A stretch of DNA of 64,000 nucleotides. Origin: Streptomyces roseolilacinus. GTDB taxonomy: Bacteria > Actinomycetota > Actinomycetes > Streptomycetales > Streptomycetaceae. Under the pieces are notes generated by a model. That model did not search any database, was not told the DNA's origin, and worked only from the letters and a program-made list of their open reading frames with translations. Numbering within the stretch: position 1 is the stretch's first letter; every line of letters begins with the position of its first letter. A program made the position numbers and the translations under genes. Shown one piece after another: positions 52,187-60,145 of this stretch. Where the stretch lies: positions 372,001 through 436,000 of the forward strand of contig NZ_BMSV01000005.1 in assembly GCF_014649335.1 (NCBI RefSeq), written 5' to 3'.

Positions 52187-53071
52187 TCAGCGCCCCAGCG
52201 CGGCCAGGGCCGCCCGTACCTGTTCCCACGGGTCGTCGCCGACCGGGCGGAGCACCACGGTGTCGGCGCCCGCGTCCCACAGGGACCGGATGCGGGCGGC
52301 GGCGGCCTGCGGGGTGCCGGAGGCGAGGAAGACGTCTTCGGGCGCGATGCCGAGCCAGTCGGAGTACTCGGCGCGGACGGGAGCCGTCGCCGTGGCGACC
52401 CGGTCCGGGTCGTCCCGCGAGACGCAGAGGTGGGTGAAGACGATCAGCTGGTGGCTCGTGGGAGCGGCGGGGGAGGAGGTGCGGCCGGCCGCGATGTGGG
52501 CCAGGGCGGTACGGACGGCGGCGGGGCCCTGTCCTTCGGCCATGACCGTGCCGTCGGCGCAGCGGCCGGAGAGCTCCAGGGAACGGGGACGCACGACGCC
52601 GGTGACGACGGGCGGGGGTTCGGCCGGCGGATGGACCAGGCGTACGCCGTCGATGTGGACGGCGCGCCCGTCGACGTGTGCGGTCTCGCCGCGCAGCAGC
52701 GTGCGCACCGCGGTGACGGTCTCCTCCAGCAGCGCCAGCTTGGTGGGGGTCGCCGCGCCGACCTGGGCCATCCACTCCGGAACGCCGTGGCCGACGCCCA
52801 CGACGAGGCGGTCGGGGAAGACCCGGGCCAGGGTGGCGAGTTCCATGGCGAGCAGGGCGGGGTTGCGCAGGGGCGCGGGCATGATGCCGATGCCGACCCG
52901 CAGTCGGTCGGTGGCGGTGAGCGCCAGCGTCGCGGAGGAGACGGACCCGGCCCAGGCGAGGTCCTCGACGACCCAGAGGTCGTCCACGCCGAGGCTCTCC
53001 GCCTCGTGCGCGAAGTCCCTCAGCTCCTCCGGTCGTCGGTCCCTGTCGAACATCACACCGATTCGGCTCAT
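52187..53071 (-). CDS. LLM class flavin/F420-dependent oxidoreductase
   Basis: 294 residues with the luciferase-like TIM barrel. Visible: IGVMFDRDRRPEELRDFAHE, ESLGVDDLWVVEDLAWAGSV, LRVGIGIMPAPLRNPALLAM, ATLARVFPDRLVVGVGHGVP and VVTGVVRPRSLELSGRCADG. These match F420- or FMN-dependent LLM enzymes, abundant in actinobacteria. The cofactor cannot be decided from sequence. The start at 53071 is used because family length fits; its ribosome binding site is weak. A perfect palindrome follows the stop. Confidence 0.93.
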   Translation of the reverse strand: MSRIGVMFDRDRRPEELRDFAHEAESLGVDDLWVVEDLAWAGSVSSATLALTATDRLRVGIGIMPAPLRNPALLAMELATLARVFPDRLVVGVGHGVPEWMAQVGAATPTKLALLEETVTAVRTLLRGETAHVDGRAVHIDGVRLVHPPAEPPPVVTGVVRPRSLELSGRCADGTVMAEGQGPAAVRTALAHIAAGRTSSPAAPTSHQLIVFTHLCVSRDDPDRVATATAPVRAEYSDWLGIAPEDVFLASGTPQAAAARIRSLWDAGADTVVLRPVGDDPWEQVRAALAALGR

Positions 53072-53368
53072 CGGAGCAGTATCGTCGGCCGCCCTGAAGC
53101 GGATCAACGGAATTCGGCCGCAGCGGCCCCGCAGCGCCGGGAGTCACGCCCCGGATCGTCGACCGGAGCCCGAGGCCGCCCGGTTCGCCGGTCCGCCTGC
53201 CCGAGGCGGGCGGCGTCACGCCCCCGTGCCGGGACCCTCCCCGCCATCCCGCCGGGCACCGCCCGGCCGCCCCCGTGAAGCACCAACGGACAACCCCACA
53301 CCCCTTGGTGGCGTCCCTCCCGCCACAGGGGGCACACCCGGCCCCCCGGTGACCCGGAGGTCTCACCC

Positions 53369-54586
53369 ATGGAACAGCGGTCCGTACGCACCGCCTCACT
53401 CGCCCTGGCGCTCGCCGTCGCCGTGGGAGCGGCCACGCTCGCCCCGTCCGCGCACGCGACGGGATCGGGAGGCGGACACGAAGCGACCCGTACCGCACTG
53501 CGTGACCTGGTCGAGAAGGGCGGACTGCCCGGAGCGGCCGCCCAGGTCCAGGACGGCGGCGTGAGGTGGTCGGCCACGGCCGGTCACGGGGACACGGCCA
53601 CGGGCCGCAAGCGGTCGGCCGGCGACCACTTCCGCGGGGCCAGCATCACCAAGACGTTCATCGCGACCGTCCTGCTCCAGTTGGACGCGGAGGGGAGACT
53701 GAGCCTGGACGACACCGTCGAGACCTGGCTGCCCGGCCTGCTGCGGGGCAACGGGTACGACGGCACCGAGGTCACCCTGCGCCAACTCCTCAACCACACC
53801 AGTGGCATCGCCAACCACACCGACGATCCCGCCTTCGCGCACAACGCCTCCGGTCCCGGCTTCCCGGAGCACCGGTACGACACCCACACGCCCGAGGAAC
53901 TGGTGGCGATCGCCCTCACGTACCCGCCGCACCCCGACCCGCAGAGGAAGCCGCAGTACTCGAACACCAACTTCGTGATCGCCGGGATGGTCATCGAGAA
54001 GGTGACGGGCCGTCCGTACGACCAGGAGGTCACCCGCCGCGTCATCCGGCCGCTGGGCCTCCGCGGGACGTCGTTCCCCGGCACGTCGCCGCAGATGCCG
54101 AAGCCGCACCCGGTCGCCTACTCCCGGCTCCACCAGGACGCACCCGACGCCGAGATCCACGACGCCACCGAGCAGAACATGACCTGGCTGGGCGCCGCCG
54201 GCGACGTCATCTCCACCAGCGGCGACCTCAACCGCTTCCACCGCGCGCTGCTGCGCGGCGGGTTGCTGCCCCCCGCGCAGCTGAGGCAGATGCTCGACGA
54301 GGTGCCGGCGGGCGGGGGGCTCGGATACGGGCTCGGGGTCGAGTTCGCGGAGCTGTCCTGCGGCGTGAAGGTGGTGGGCAAGAGCGGCCGTACGAACGGC
54401 TCCCTGTCCGCGATGGTCGGCACGCGGGACGGGAGGCACCAACTGACGTTCAACGCCAACGGCGACTGGCTGCGGGACGGATCGCTCTACGTCGACGTGA
54501 TCGAGGCGGAGTTCTGCGGCAAGGTCCCGACCGGCACGTCGTCCGCTCCGGCACGGCGGCTCTCCGACGCCCTCACCCGCCGGTAG
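53369..54586 (+). CDS. secreted serine hydrolase (beta-lactamase/D-Ala-D-Ala carboxypeptidase fold)
   Basis: 405 residues. The signal peptide covers about 1-31 (SLALALAVAVGAATLAPSAH). The nucleophile motif is S-I-T-K in FRGASITKTFIATVLLQLDA, the second motif is Y-S-N in PQYSNTNFVIAGMVIEKVTG, and the third is a KSG-type GKSGRTNGSL rather than HPGG. GGAGG lies upstream of the ATG at 53369. It is similar to the enzyme at 8013 in length and order of motifs. Action on cell-wall peptides or small esters outside the cell is likely. Confidence 0.94.
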   Translation: MEQRSVRTASLALALAVAVGAATLAPSAHATGSGGGHEATRTALRDLVEKGGLPGAAAQVQDGGVRWSATAGHGDTATGRKRSAGDHFRGASITKTFIATVLLQLDAEGRLSLDDTVETWLPGLLRGNGYDGTEVTLRQLLNHTSGIANHTDDPAFAHNASGPGFPEHRYDTHTPEELVAIALTYPPHPDPQRKPQYSNTNFVIAGMVIEKVTGRPYDQEVTRRVIRPLGLRGTSFPGTSPQMPKPHPVAYSRLHQDAPDAEIHDATEQNMTWLGAAGDVISTSGDLNRFHRALLRGGLLPPAQLRQMLDEVPAGGGLGYGLGVEFAELSCGVKVVGKSGRTNGSLSAMVGTRDGRHQLTFNANGDWLRDGSLYVDVIEAEFCGKVPTGTSSAPARRLSDALTRR

Positions 54587-54608
54587 CACCTGCGAGCCGG
54601 TTCCCGCC

Positions 54609-54646
54609 GCGGAGCCCACCGGCCGCGTGAGGGCCGGGGGCTCCGC
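54609..54646 (+). terminator. terminator of the serine hydrolase
   Basis: Arms 54609-54624 and 54632-54646 pair over 15 bp with one bulged A. Confidence 0.75.
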
Positions 54647-55152
54647 CTCGGCACGGGGTCACCGCCGGGAGGAGCGTGCCGGTGGTGACGGCACTCGGCA
54701 TCACCGCTTCCGCCGGTCCTTCCCGGAGGCGTGCGGCAGGACGTCCTCGGGGACGGGCGTGTGACGCCTCGTCAAGGTGCTGAAATTGCAGCTCGCAATA
54801 GCACAGTCCGAGAACCCTGTCACGTTCTTCGTGCTACGACACATGAGGAACCGGTGAGAGAAGGAAGGGAAACCGAAACGAAAAAGCTCACGCGAAGGCG
54901 GCATGAATTCGATCGAAAGCGATCGATTGGCGGAAGTTGGTGCGCGTGAGGGTGCCGATTGCGGCATTCCCGTTCGAGATTCAATAGGGACCGGCCGGAA
55001 CGGGATTTCGGATTAACGTCCACTCGCGTGGCGAAGGGGTGAATCGAGGCGGTACGTTCATCCGCACAAAGAGGAAGGCACGGGACCGCTTGGCCGTCGA
55101 CCGGCGCCCGAACCCTCCTGCCGACCGCCCTACTTGTCAAAGGAGGTCCCTT
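54647..55152. other. lower-GC intergenic region
   Basis: About 500 bp, of which 54770-55060 is clearly poorer in G+C than the rest of the window. Open frames exist on both strands (for example 54701-54967 minus) but have no family pattern or good start. TAGCAC (54793-54798 region) and GTGCTA about 30 bp on form inverted arms. It could be a promoter region or a small RNA locus; neither is shown. Confidence 0.4.
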
Positions 55153-55332
55153 ATGGAAGGCCATGTCGTTTCGGCACTCCCCCCGAGGAGGCCGGCGATC
55201 CCTGACCGTGGCAAGGGAGCAGGCGGTTCGCACGGACGCCGTGCCTGGGTTGTCACGCGGCCTTTCACGGCGTTCACAGGACCGTCGGTGCCGCCGACGG
55301 CCCTCGTGACGCCCGTCCGGCAGAACGACTAG
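55153..55332 (+). CDS. 59-residue hypothetical ORF with perfect ribosome binding site
   Basis: The ATG at 55153 is preceded by AAAGGAGGT, an exact match to the 16S rRNA tail, six bases upstream. The product (MEGHVVSALPPRRPAIPDRG, then GRRAWVVTRPFTAFTGPSVP) is basic and Pro-rich with no membrane segment or known domain. It sits after a lower-GC region and before a cluster of regulators. Because translation initiation is so strong, it is likely a real small protein. Confidence 0.6.
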   Translation: MEGHVVSALPPRRPAIPDRGKGAGGSHGRRAWVVTRPFTAFTGPSVPPTALVTPVRQND

Positions 55333-55533
55333 GACGCCGTTCCCGCCGTCGCCCACCCGGCGCCCGCGGGACGGCGACCGTGATCCACGTCCGTCGTCGA
55401 CACCGGCAGAGCACCACCGGCCGCCGGTCGCGCACGGTCCGAAAGCCGGCCACAAGCCAGCCGACCGATCGTCTCCCCCCTGGGGTGAGCAGGGTCCGGG
55501 CACCTGCGCGGGGCGAAACCCCGAGGGAGGACC

Positions 55534-56631
55534 ATGGGCAACACATCCCCGACCCCGACGACCTGCCTGTACTGCCGGGCACCCCTCACGCGGACGACGG
55601 GGCCCGGCCGGCCACGCGCCTACTGCGACCGGCGCTGCCAGCGCCGTGCCCAGCGCCGGCGGCGCCGGGAAGGCGGCGTACGACAACCCGGGCACCACTT
55701 CCCCACGGCGCTGAGCATCGCCCAGGACCTGCAGGCCGCGGTGACGCGCCTCCTGGAACTGGAGCACGCGCACGAGGACCTCGCCGAACTCCTCGCCCAG
55801 GTGCGCCGCATCAGCGCCGAACTGGACCACTACGCCGCCGCGGCGGTCAACGACGCCCGCTCCCGGGGAACCGACTGGGACGAGGTGGCCCGGGCGGCGT
55901 GCCAGAGCCGTTCGACCGTCCGGGCGCGCTGGGGCGAAGCGGCCGTCGAGCGCCTCCTCCGCAACCGGGCGCAGGAGCGGTCCGCGCGACCCGGCCGGGC
56001 CCCGGCACCGCCCGAGGCCCGCCCCGAGATCCTCGCGCACGTCGAGGTCCCCGCACCCGGCGACACCCGGACCGCGCGGCGCGCCGCGCGGAGGATCGCC
56101 TCCGCGCTGTCGTTCCTCCACCGGCACACCCCCCTGCCCATCAAGGACGTCGCCGAGAAGACGGGTCTGTCACCGTCGTACGTGTCCAGGATCCTGTCCG
56201 GCGAGCGGCTGCCCACGTGGACGGCCGTGCGGCTCCTGGCCGAGACGTTCGGAGCCGATCCCGCGGACCTGCGGCCGCTGTGGGAAGCCGGCCAGGGTCT
56301 CGCCCGGCCGACCAGACCGCCACTGCGCGAAGCGGCGGCACGCCTCGCCGGGGCGCTGCGCGGCACGTACCTGTCGGCCGGCTGCCCGCCGTACGAGCGC
56401 ATCGCCGAGGCGAGCGCCGGCCTGCTCGGGATCGGCACGATCGAGAACGTCCTCACCGGACGCGTGGTGCCCTCCTGGGAGACGACGAGCGCGCTGCTGA
56501 CGGCCCTGCACGCCCCGCCGGGAGACCTGCGAGGACTGTGGGAGGACGTCGACTACGCCTTCCTCGTCCGCCTGAGGATCCCGCCGTACGACGGCCCGCT
56601 GCCCGACCACGTCGTCCACCCGGACGAATGA
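55534..56631 (+). CDS. XRE-type helix-turn-helix regulator with N-terminal zinc finger
   Basis: 365 residues. The N-terminus has a Cys4-like finger, CLYCRAPL and YCDRRCQRRAQRRRRR, at about residues 11-45. A helical segment follows (RLLELEHAHEDLAELLAQVR). Around residues 200-260 lies an XRE HTH (LPIKDVAEKTGLSPSYVSRI, LSGERLPTWTAVRLLAETFG), followed by a second, similar region (IGTIENVLTGRVVPSWETTS). Such proteins are probable DNA-binding regulators of actinobacteria. GGGAGG precedes the ATG. The DUF-level family is not named here because I cannot check it. Confidence 0.85.
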   Translation: MGNTSPTPTTCLYCRAPLTRTTGPGRPRAYCDRRCQRRAQRRRRREGGVRQPGHHFPTALSIAQDLQAAVTRLLELEHAHEDLAELLAQVRRISAELDHYAAAAVNDARSRGTDWDEVARAACQSRSTVRARWGEAAVERLLRNRAQERSARPGRAPAPPEARPEILAHVEVPAPGDTRTARRAARRIASALSFLHRHTPLPIKDVAEKTGLSPSYVSRILSGERLPTWTAVRLLAETFGADPADLRPLWEAGQGLARPTRPPLREAAARLAGALRGTYLSAGCPPYERIAEASAGLLGIGTIENVLTGRVVPSWETTSALLTALHAPPGDLRGLWEDVDYAFLVRLRIPPYDGPLPDHVVHPDE

Positions 56632-56682
56632 CGCCCCGTCCCCCCAGGAGCCGTCCTGCTCCGCATCCGAGGACGACACGCC

Positions 56683-57219
56683 ATGCCTCCGATCCGCTTA
56701 GCACATGACCGGACAGGCGAACCGGATCTCGGCCAACCACCCTCACACCGCGTCGTGACGATCTCCCTCCCGGCCGAGTACACCGCCTTCTGCCTGCTCC
56801 ACCAGAACGCCTACCACCGGTACGCCGCGCAGCGCCTGCGGGACGTTGCGATCGCACGGGCCTGCGTCGAGGGCGCCCTGGGCGAACTGGTCACCATCTG
56901 GCCGTTCGTCCTCAGCAGCGCGCGCCCCTCAGCCGTCGCCTGGCGAGTGCTCCGCCGCTGGGTGAACCGTGCCGCCGGGGACGACCGGAGCGCCCCGCTG
57001 CCGGCCCCCGTCGCGGACGCCGTGCTCCTGCGCGACGAGCTCCACTTCCCCATGGCGAAGATCGCAGCCGTCATGGGACTGGACGAAGCCGCCGTGACCG
57101 TCCACCTGCGCACCGCGGCCCGCACGGCCGCGGGAACGGCCGACCCGCACCGCCGCGTCAGCGCGACCGCGCCGAATCCTGACCGAAACACCTTCCGTGA
57201 AACGAGTGGATCCGCCTGA
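56683..57219 (+). CDS. sigma-70 region 4-like regulator
   Basis: 178 residues. The segment VLLRDELHFPMAKIAAVMGL, then DEAAVTVHLRTAARTAA, is a region-4-like HTH at about 125-160. Region 2 of a true sigma factor is not clear; the N-terminal part (FCLLHQNAYHRYAAQRLRDV, GALGELVTIWPFVLS) is helical. It may be a divergent ECF-type sigma factor or a stand-alone region 4 protein. The sixth codon is TTA (56698-56700), so bldA dependence is possible if the ATG at 56683 is used. GAGGA lies upstream. Confidence 0.78.
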   Translation: MPPIRLAHDRTGEPDLGQPPSHRVVTISLPAEYTAFCLLHQNAYHRYAAQRLRDVAIARACVEGALGELVTIWPFVLSSARPSAVAWRVLRRWVNRAAGDDRSAPLPAPVADAVLLRDELHFPMAKIAAVMGLDEAAVTVHLRTAARTAAGTADPHRRVSATAPNPDRNTFRETSGSA

Positions 57220-57303
57220 GGCCTGTCCCAGCCCCTGACCGCCTCCCTAGCATGGGCCCTCTTTCATGCCGAAACCCCAATCGATCGACGTGGCGAGGTC
57301 TGG

Positions 57304-58119
57304 ATGCACGGGGAACCGCTGAGCCCGCAGGACATCGACGTCACCACCCCCAGTGTCGCGCGCATGTACGACTACCTGCTGGGTGGCGAGGACAACTACG
57401 ACTCGGACAGAAAGGCGTGCGAGATCCTCCTCACCGAGGTGCCCAGCACGCGCGAGCTCGCCCTGAACAACAGGCTCTTCCTCCGGCGCGTCGTGCGCTA
57501 CCTGGCCGAAGAACGGGGCATCGACCAGTTCATCGACCACGGCTCCGGCCTTCCCACCCGGGACAACGTGCACGAAGTCGCCCAGCGCGTCCACCCCGAG
57601 GCCTCCGTCGTCTACATCGACAACGACCCGATCGTGCTCGCCCACGGACGCGCCCTGCTCGCGACGAACAAGCACACGGCGGTCGTCCAGGCCGACATGC
57701 GGGACACCGACCACATCTTCGAACACCCGGAGACGCGCCGGCTCATCGACCTCTCACGGCCGGTCGCCGCCCTGTTCGTCTCGGTGCTGCACTGCCTCCC
57801 GGACGAGGACGACCCCGCGGGGCTGGTCCGCGACGTGATGCGCAGGCTCGCCCCCGGAAGCTGCCTGGTCATCTGCCAGCTCGTCAGCGAGCACTCCCAC
57901 GTGCGCGCCTTCGTCACCGACTTCATGCACCGCACCACCCACGGGAACTGGGGCCGGGTACGCGAGGAGGGCGAAGTCCGCGCCTACTTCCAGGGCCTCG
58001 ACATCATCGACCCGCCCGGGCTCGTCGAAGTCTCCACGTGGCTCCCGGACAACGACCTCGCCCCCAGGCAGAAGACCTTCGAATGGAAGGAGTGGGGGGG
58101 CGTGGGCATCGTGCCGTGA
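57304..58119 (+). CDS. DUF574 SAM-dependent methyltransferase
   Basis: 271 residues. The N-terminus (SVARMYDYLLGGEDNYDSDR) is the DUF574 hallmark, followed by LNNRLFLRRVVRYLAEERGI, the SAM site FIDHGSGLPTRDNVHEVAQ, the acidic strand VVYIDNDPIVLAHGRALL and the late PGLVEVSTWLPDN. These methyltransferases exist in many copies in Streptomyces and are often near XRE/DUF397 genes; their substrates are not known. GGCGAGGTCTGG precedes the ATG. It is convergent with an XRE-DUF5753 gene. Confidence 0.94.
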   Translation: MHGEPLSPQDIDVTTPSVARMYDYLLGGEDNYDSDRKACEILLTEVPSTRELALNNRLFLRRVVRYLAEERGIDQFIDHGSGLPTRDNVHEVAQRVHPEASVVYIDNDPIVLAHGRALLATNKHTAVVQADMRDTDHIFEHPETRRLIDLSRPVAALFVSVLHCLPDEDDPAGLVRDVMRRLAPGSCLVICQLVSEHSHVRAFVTDFMHRTTHGNWGRVREEGEVRAYFQGLDIIDPPGLVEVSTWLPDNDLAPRQKTFEWKEWGGVGIVP

Positions 58120-58120
58120 C

Positions 58121-58151
58121 GCCCCCGGCACGGTTCACCACCGCCGGGGGC
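58121..58151. terminator. bidirectional terminator hairpin
   Basis: GCCCCCGGC (58121-58129) and GCCGGGGGC (58143-58151) pair perfectly between convergent genes. Confidence 0.7.
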
Positions 58152-58164
58152 GGCACGAGGGCGG

Positions 58165-59106
58165 TCACAGCAGGCCCTTCATCTCCTCGAGTGACTGCTC
58201 GGGGGTGAGGGCGCACGCCGCCAGCCGGTCCAGCTGCATCTGGTACTTCTGGACGTGCTGGGGGTCCTGGCTGAACACCGAACCGATCAGGTGCTCGATG
58301 TAGACGGAGCTGGCCAGGTCGGACCGGGCGAACTTCAGGTGCGTGACGTTGTTGCCCAGCGGCACCTGCTGCGTCGCGGCCATCCGCGCGATCTGCAGGA
58401 CGATGCCGGGGTGGTCCCCGCAGCTGATCAGGTACTCGATCTGGGCGCGCAGGGCGGCGGGATCACCGAAGTCGCGCCGGAGGACCGACTCGTCGACGAT
58501 GGCCCACAGGACGGGCCCGTCCGACTCCCACAGGTGCTGCTTGCGCGCGTTGCGCAGCTCGGCGCGCCGATCGACCTCGCTGGGCAGCAGGTCCGGATGC
58601 TCCAGCCGGATGACGGCGCGTGCGTAGTCGGGGGTCTGCAGCAGGCCGGGCACGTAGAAGTGCTCGTAGGTGCGGATGCGTTCAGCGGCCCCTTCCAGGG
58701 CCAGGAGCGGCTGGAAGAAGTCCGCCGCGACGTCGTTCCACGCCTTCCACCACTCCGGCCGGTGGCAAAGACCCACCAGGGCCATGAACTCGTCGACGTG
58801 CTCGGGGTCGTCGACCCGGTACAGCTCCAGCAGTCTCAGCGCCTCGGCGTCCCGGCACGCCGCCTGGCCCGTCTCCACGCGGCTGGTCCGGAACTTCGAG
58901 ATCCCCAGCAGCCGTTCCACGTCCCGCGGGAGCAACTGCGCCTGCTCCCGCAGGCGGCGGAGCTTGTGGCCCACGATCAGCCTCACGGCGGTGGGGTGTT
59001 CCTCGACCCGTCCCAGCGGACCCACCAGCGGCTTGCGCCGCTCAGGCGGCCACGCGGCCGGCCGTATGGGGGGCGGAGAGGACCGGGTCGGTTCGGCTGC
59101 TCCCAT
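58165..59106 (-). CDS. XRE family regulator with DUF5753 domain
   Basis: 313 residues. An XRE HTH is at about 45-85 (HKLRRLREQAQLLPRDVERL, GISKFRTSRVETGQ). From about 110 to the end is DUF5753: TYEHFYVPGLLQTPDYARAV, LRNARKQHLWESDGPVLWAI, DESVLRRDFGDPAALRAQIE and VTHLKFARSDLASSVYIEHL. In Streptomyces these regulators are paired with small DUF397 proteins and can act like toxin-antitoxin or developmental switches. A GGGAG site precedes the ATG. CGTATCGATACG lies 19 bp upstream of the start. Confidence 0.95.
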   Translation of the reverse strand: MGAAEPTRSSPPPIRPAAWPPERRKPLVGPLGRVEEHPTAVRLIVGHKLRRLREQAQLLPRDVERLLGISKFRTSRVETGQAACRDAEALRLLELYRVDDPEHVDEFMALVGLCHRPEWWKAWNDVAADFFQPLLALEGAAERIRTYEHFYVPGLLQTPDYARAVIRLEHPDLLPSEVDRRAELRNARKQHLWESDGPVLWAIVDESVLRRDFGDPAALRAQIEYLISCGDHPGIVLQIARMAATQQVPLGNNVTHLKFARSDLASSVYIEHLIGSVFSQDPQHVQKYQMQLDRLAACALTPEQSLEEMKGLL

Positions 59107-59124
59107 GTGCGGACTCCCTTCGCG

Positions 59125-59136
59125 CGTATCGATACG
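59125..59136. promoter_or_regulatory. 12-bp palindrome upstream of the XRE gene
   Basis: CGTATCGATACG is a perfect, relatively AT-rich palindrome just upstream of the XRE ribosome binding site and downstream of the DUF397 gene. It may be an autoregulatory operator. Confidence 0.5.
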
Positions 59137-59197
59137 AGGCGTCAGTATCCCGCTGCGGGGAGCAGCCGAAACGGATGATCTACTTCCTGGCCGGTTT

Positions 59198-59434
59198 TCA
59201 GTCGACTACGAAATCGAACTCGCCGTCCTTGATCCCGGCGAAGAACGCCTCCACCTCCCCGCGGGTGTAGACCAGCGCCGGCCCGTCTGGGTAGCGGGAG
59301 TTCCTGATCGCCATGCCCCCTCCCGGCAGGGCCGCGATCTCCGCGCAATTTCCCGAACCATTGCTGTGCCTGCTCTTCTTCCAGGTGACTCCCTGGATCA
59401 GGTCGGCCGCAACGCCGTTCTCGACGTCCTTCAT
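59198..59434 (-). CDS. DUF397 family protein
   Basis: 78 residues. The family signature is clear: VTWKKSRHSNGSGNCAEIAA, then MAIRNSRYPDGPALVYTRGE and VEAFFAGIKDGEFD. The related protein BldB is a small developmental regulator. Here it lies directly upstream of the XRE-DUF5753 gene in the same direction; the order DUF397 first is less usual. GAGGGGAA lies upstream of the ATG at 59434. Function is presumed regulatory. Confidence 0.95.
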   Translation of the reverse strand: MKDVENGVAADLIQGVTWKKSRHSNGSGNCAEIAALPGGGMAIRNSRYPDGPALVYTRGEVEAFFAGIKDGEFDFVVD

Positions 59435-59498
59435 CGCACGTTCCCCTCGCTCTGGCATCAGTCGTTCCCGTCCCGCGATCAGCATGCGCAATCTCAGA

Positions 59499-59508
59499 TG
59501 CAATTGCA
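59499..59508. promoter_or_regulatory. short palindrome upstream of the DUF397 gene
   Basis: TGCAATTGCA is a perfect 10-bp palindrome 64 bp upstream of the DUF397 start. A role as operator is possible but not strong. Confidence 0.35.
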
Positions 59509-59651
59509 CGGCAAGGTGGGTGGAAGACGCTACTCTCGGCCACGCGAAGCGACCGACCCATTCGAAGGGAACACCTCGCGGGAGCGTGAGCAGCGGCGAC
59601 GCGATCAGGTGGTGTACCCGTGGCGGACGGGGCCGGCGACGGGCGTACCGC

Positions 59652-60047
59652 TCAGTACGGACACGCGTGTGAATGGCCGGTTCGAAGCTCTCGAACGAGT
59701 GAGGGGACAAGGAGGCTCGAACTGAGCGCTCTCACCGCCGGATCGACCGCACGACGATCCGCCCTCCCCTCCGAGACACGGGGTGGATTCGGTACTCCCC
59801 GGAGCGCCACCCCCGTCGGCGGAACCGGGAAGGCCGTCACGGCAGCCGGGACGCTGAGGGAGGCGGCGAAGCCGTCGCCCGGGGCGAGGTCCCGGGAGGG
59901 GCGGCGGTCCTCGGAGTGGCGGGCGGCCACGACCCGGCTGAGGTCGGATGCGATCAGCGTGGTGTGGTTCGGGCCGGTGCTGACGGCGAGGTGACCGTCC
60001 AGCAGGACGCACAGGACACGGCCCGACGCGGTGCAGCGGTGACGCAC
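59652..60047 (-). CDS. hypothetical protein, possibly truncated at the 3' end
   Basis: 131 residues from a GTG. The first 85 codons have strong G/C third positions and read like a real protein (VCVLLDGHLAVSTGPNHTTL, IASDLSRVVAARHSEDRRPS). After that third-position bias fades, which suggests a frameshift or that the true end differs. No domain or good ribosome binding site was found. Confidence 0.45.
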   Translation of the reverse strand: MRHRCTASGRVLCVLLDGHLAVSTGPNHTTLIASDLSRVVAARHSEDRRPSRDLAPGDGFAASLSVPAAVTAFPVPPTGVALRGVPNPPRVSEGRADRRAVDPAVRALSSSLLVPSLVRELRTGHSHACPY

Positions 60048-60145
60048 CGACGCACCGGCTCGAATCCGTGGGGGAAATCCGTGGGGGAACGGGATCTCCG
60101 CATAATCGCTTCACCGGGACGCGGGGGCTGTGCCAGGGTCGGCCG

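Noticed and set aside
53072..53368. Possible gene between the LLM oxidoreductase and the serine hydrolase
   Set aside because: Open frames there lack a start with a ribosome binding site and any family pattern; the interval is a divergent promoter region.
54701..54967. Minus-strand ORF of 88 codons in the lower-GC region
   Set aside because: No family pattern, weak start and third positions without the bias seen in real genes here.
60052..60075. tRNA T-arm-like string GGCTCGAATCC
   Set aside because: No matching acceptor, D-arm or anticodon arm could be folded around it, and a 12-bp direct repeat of its end explains the region better.
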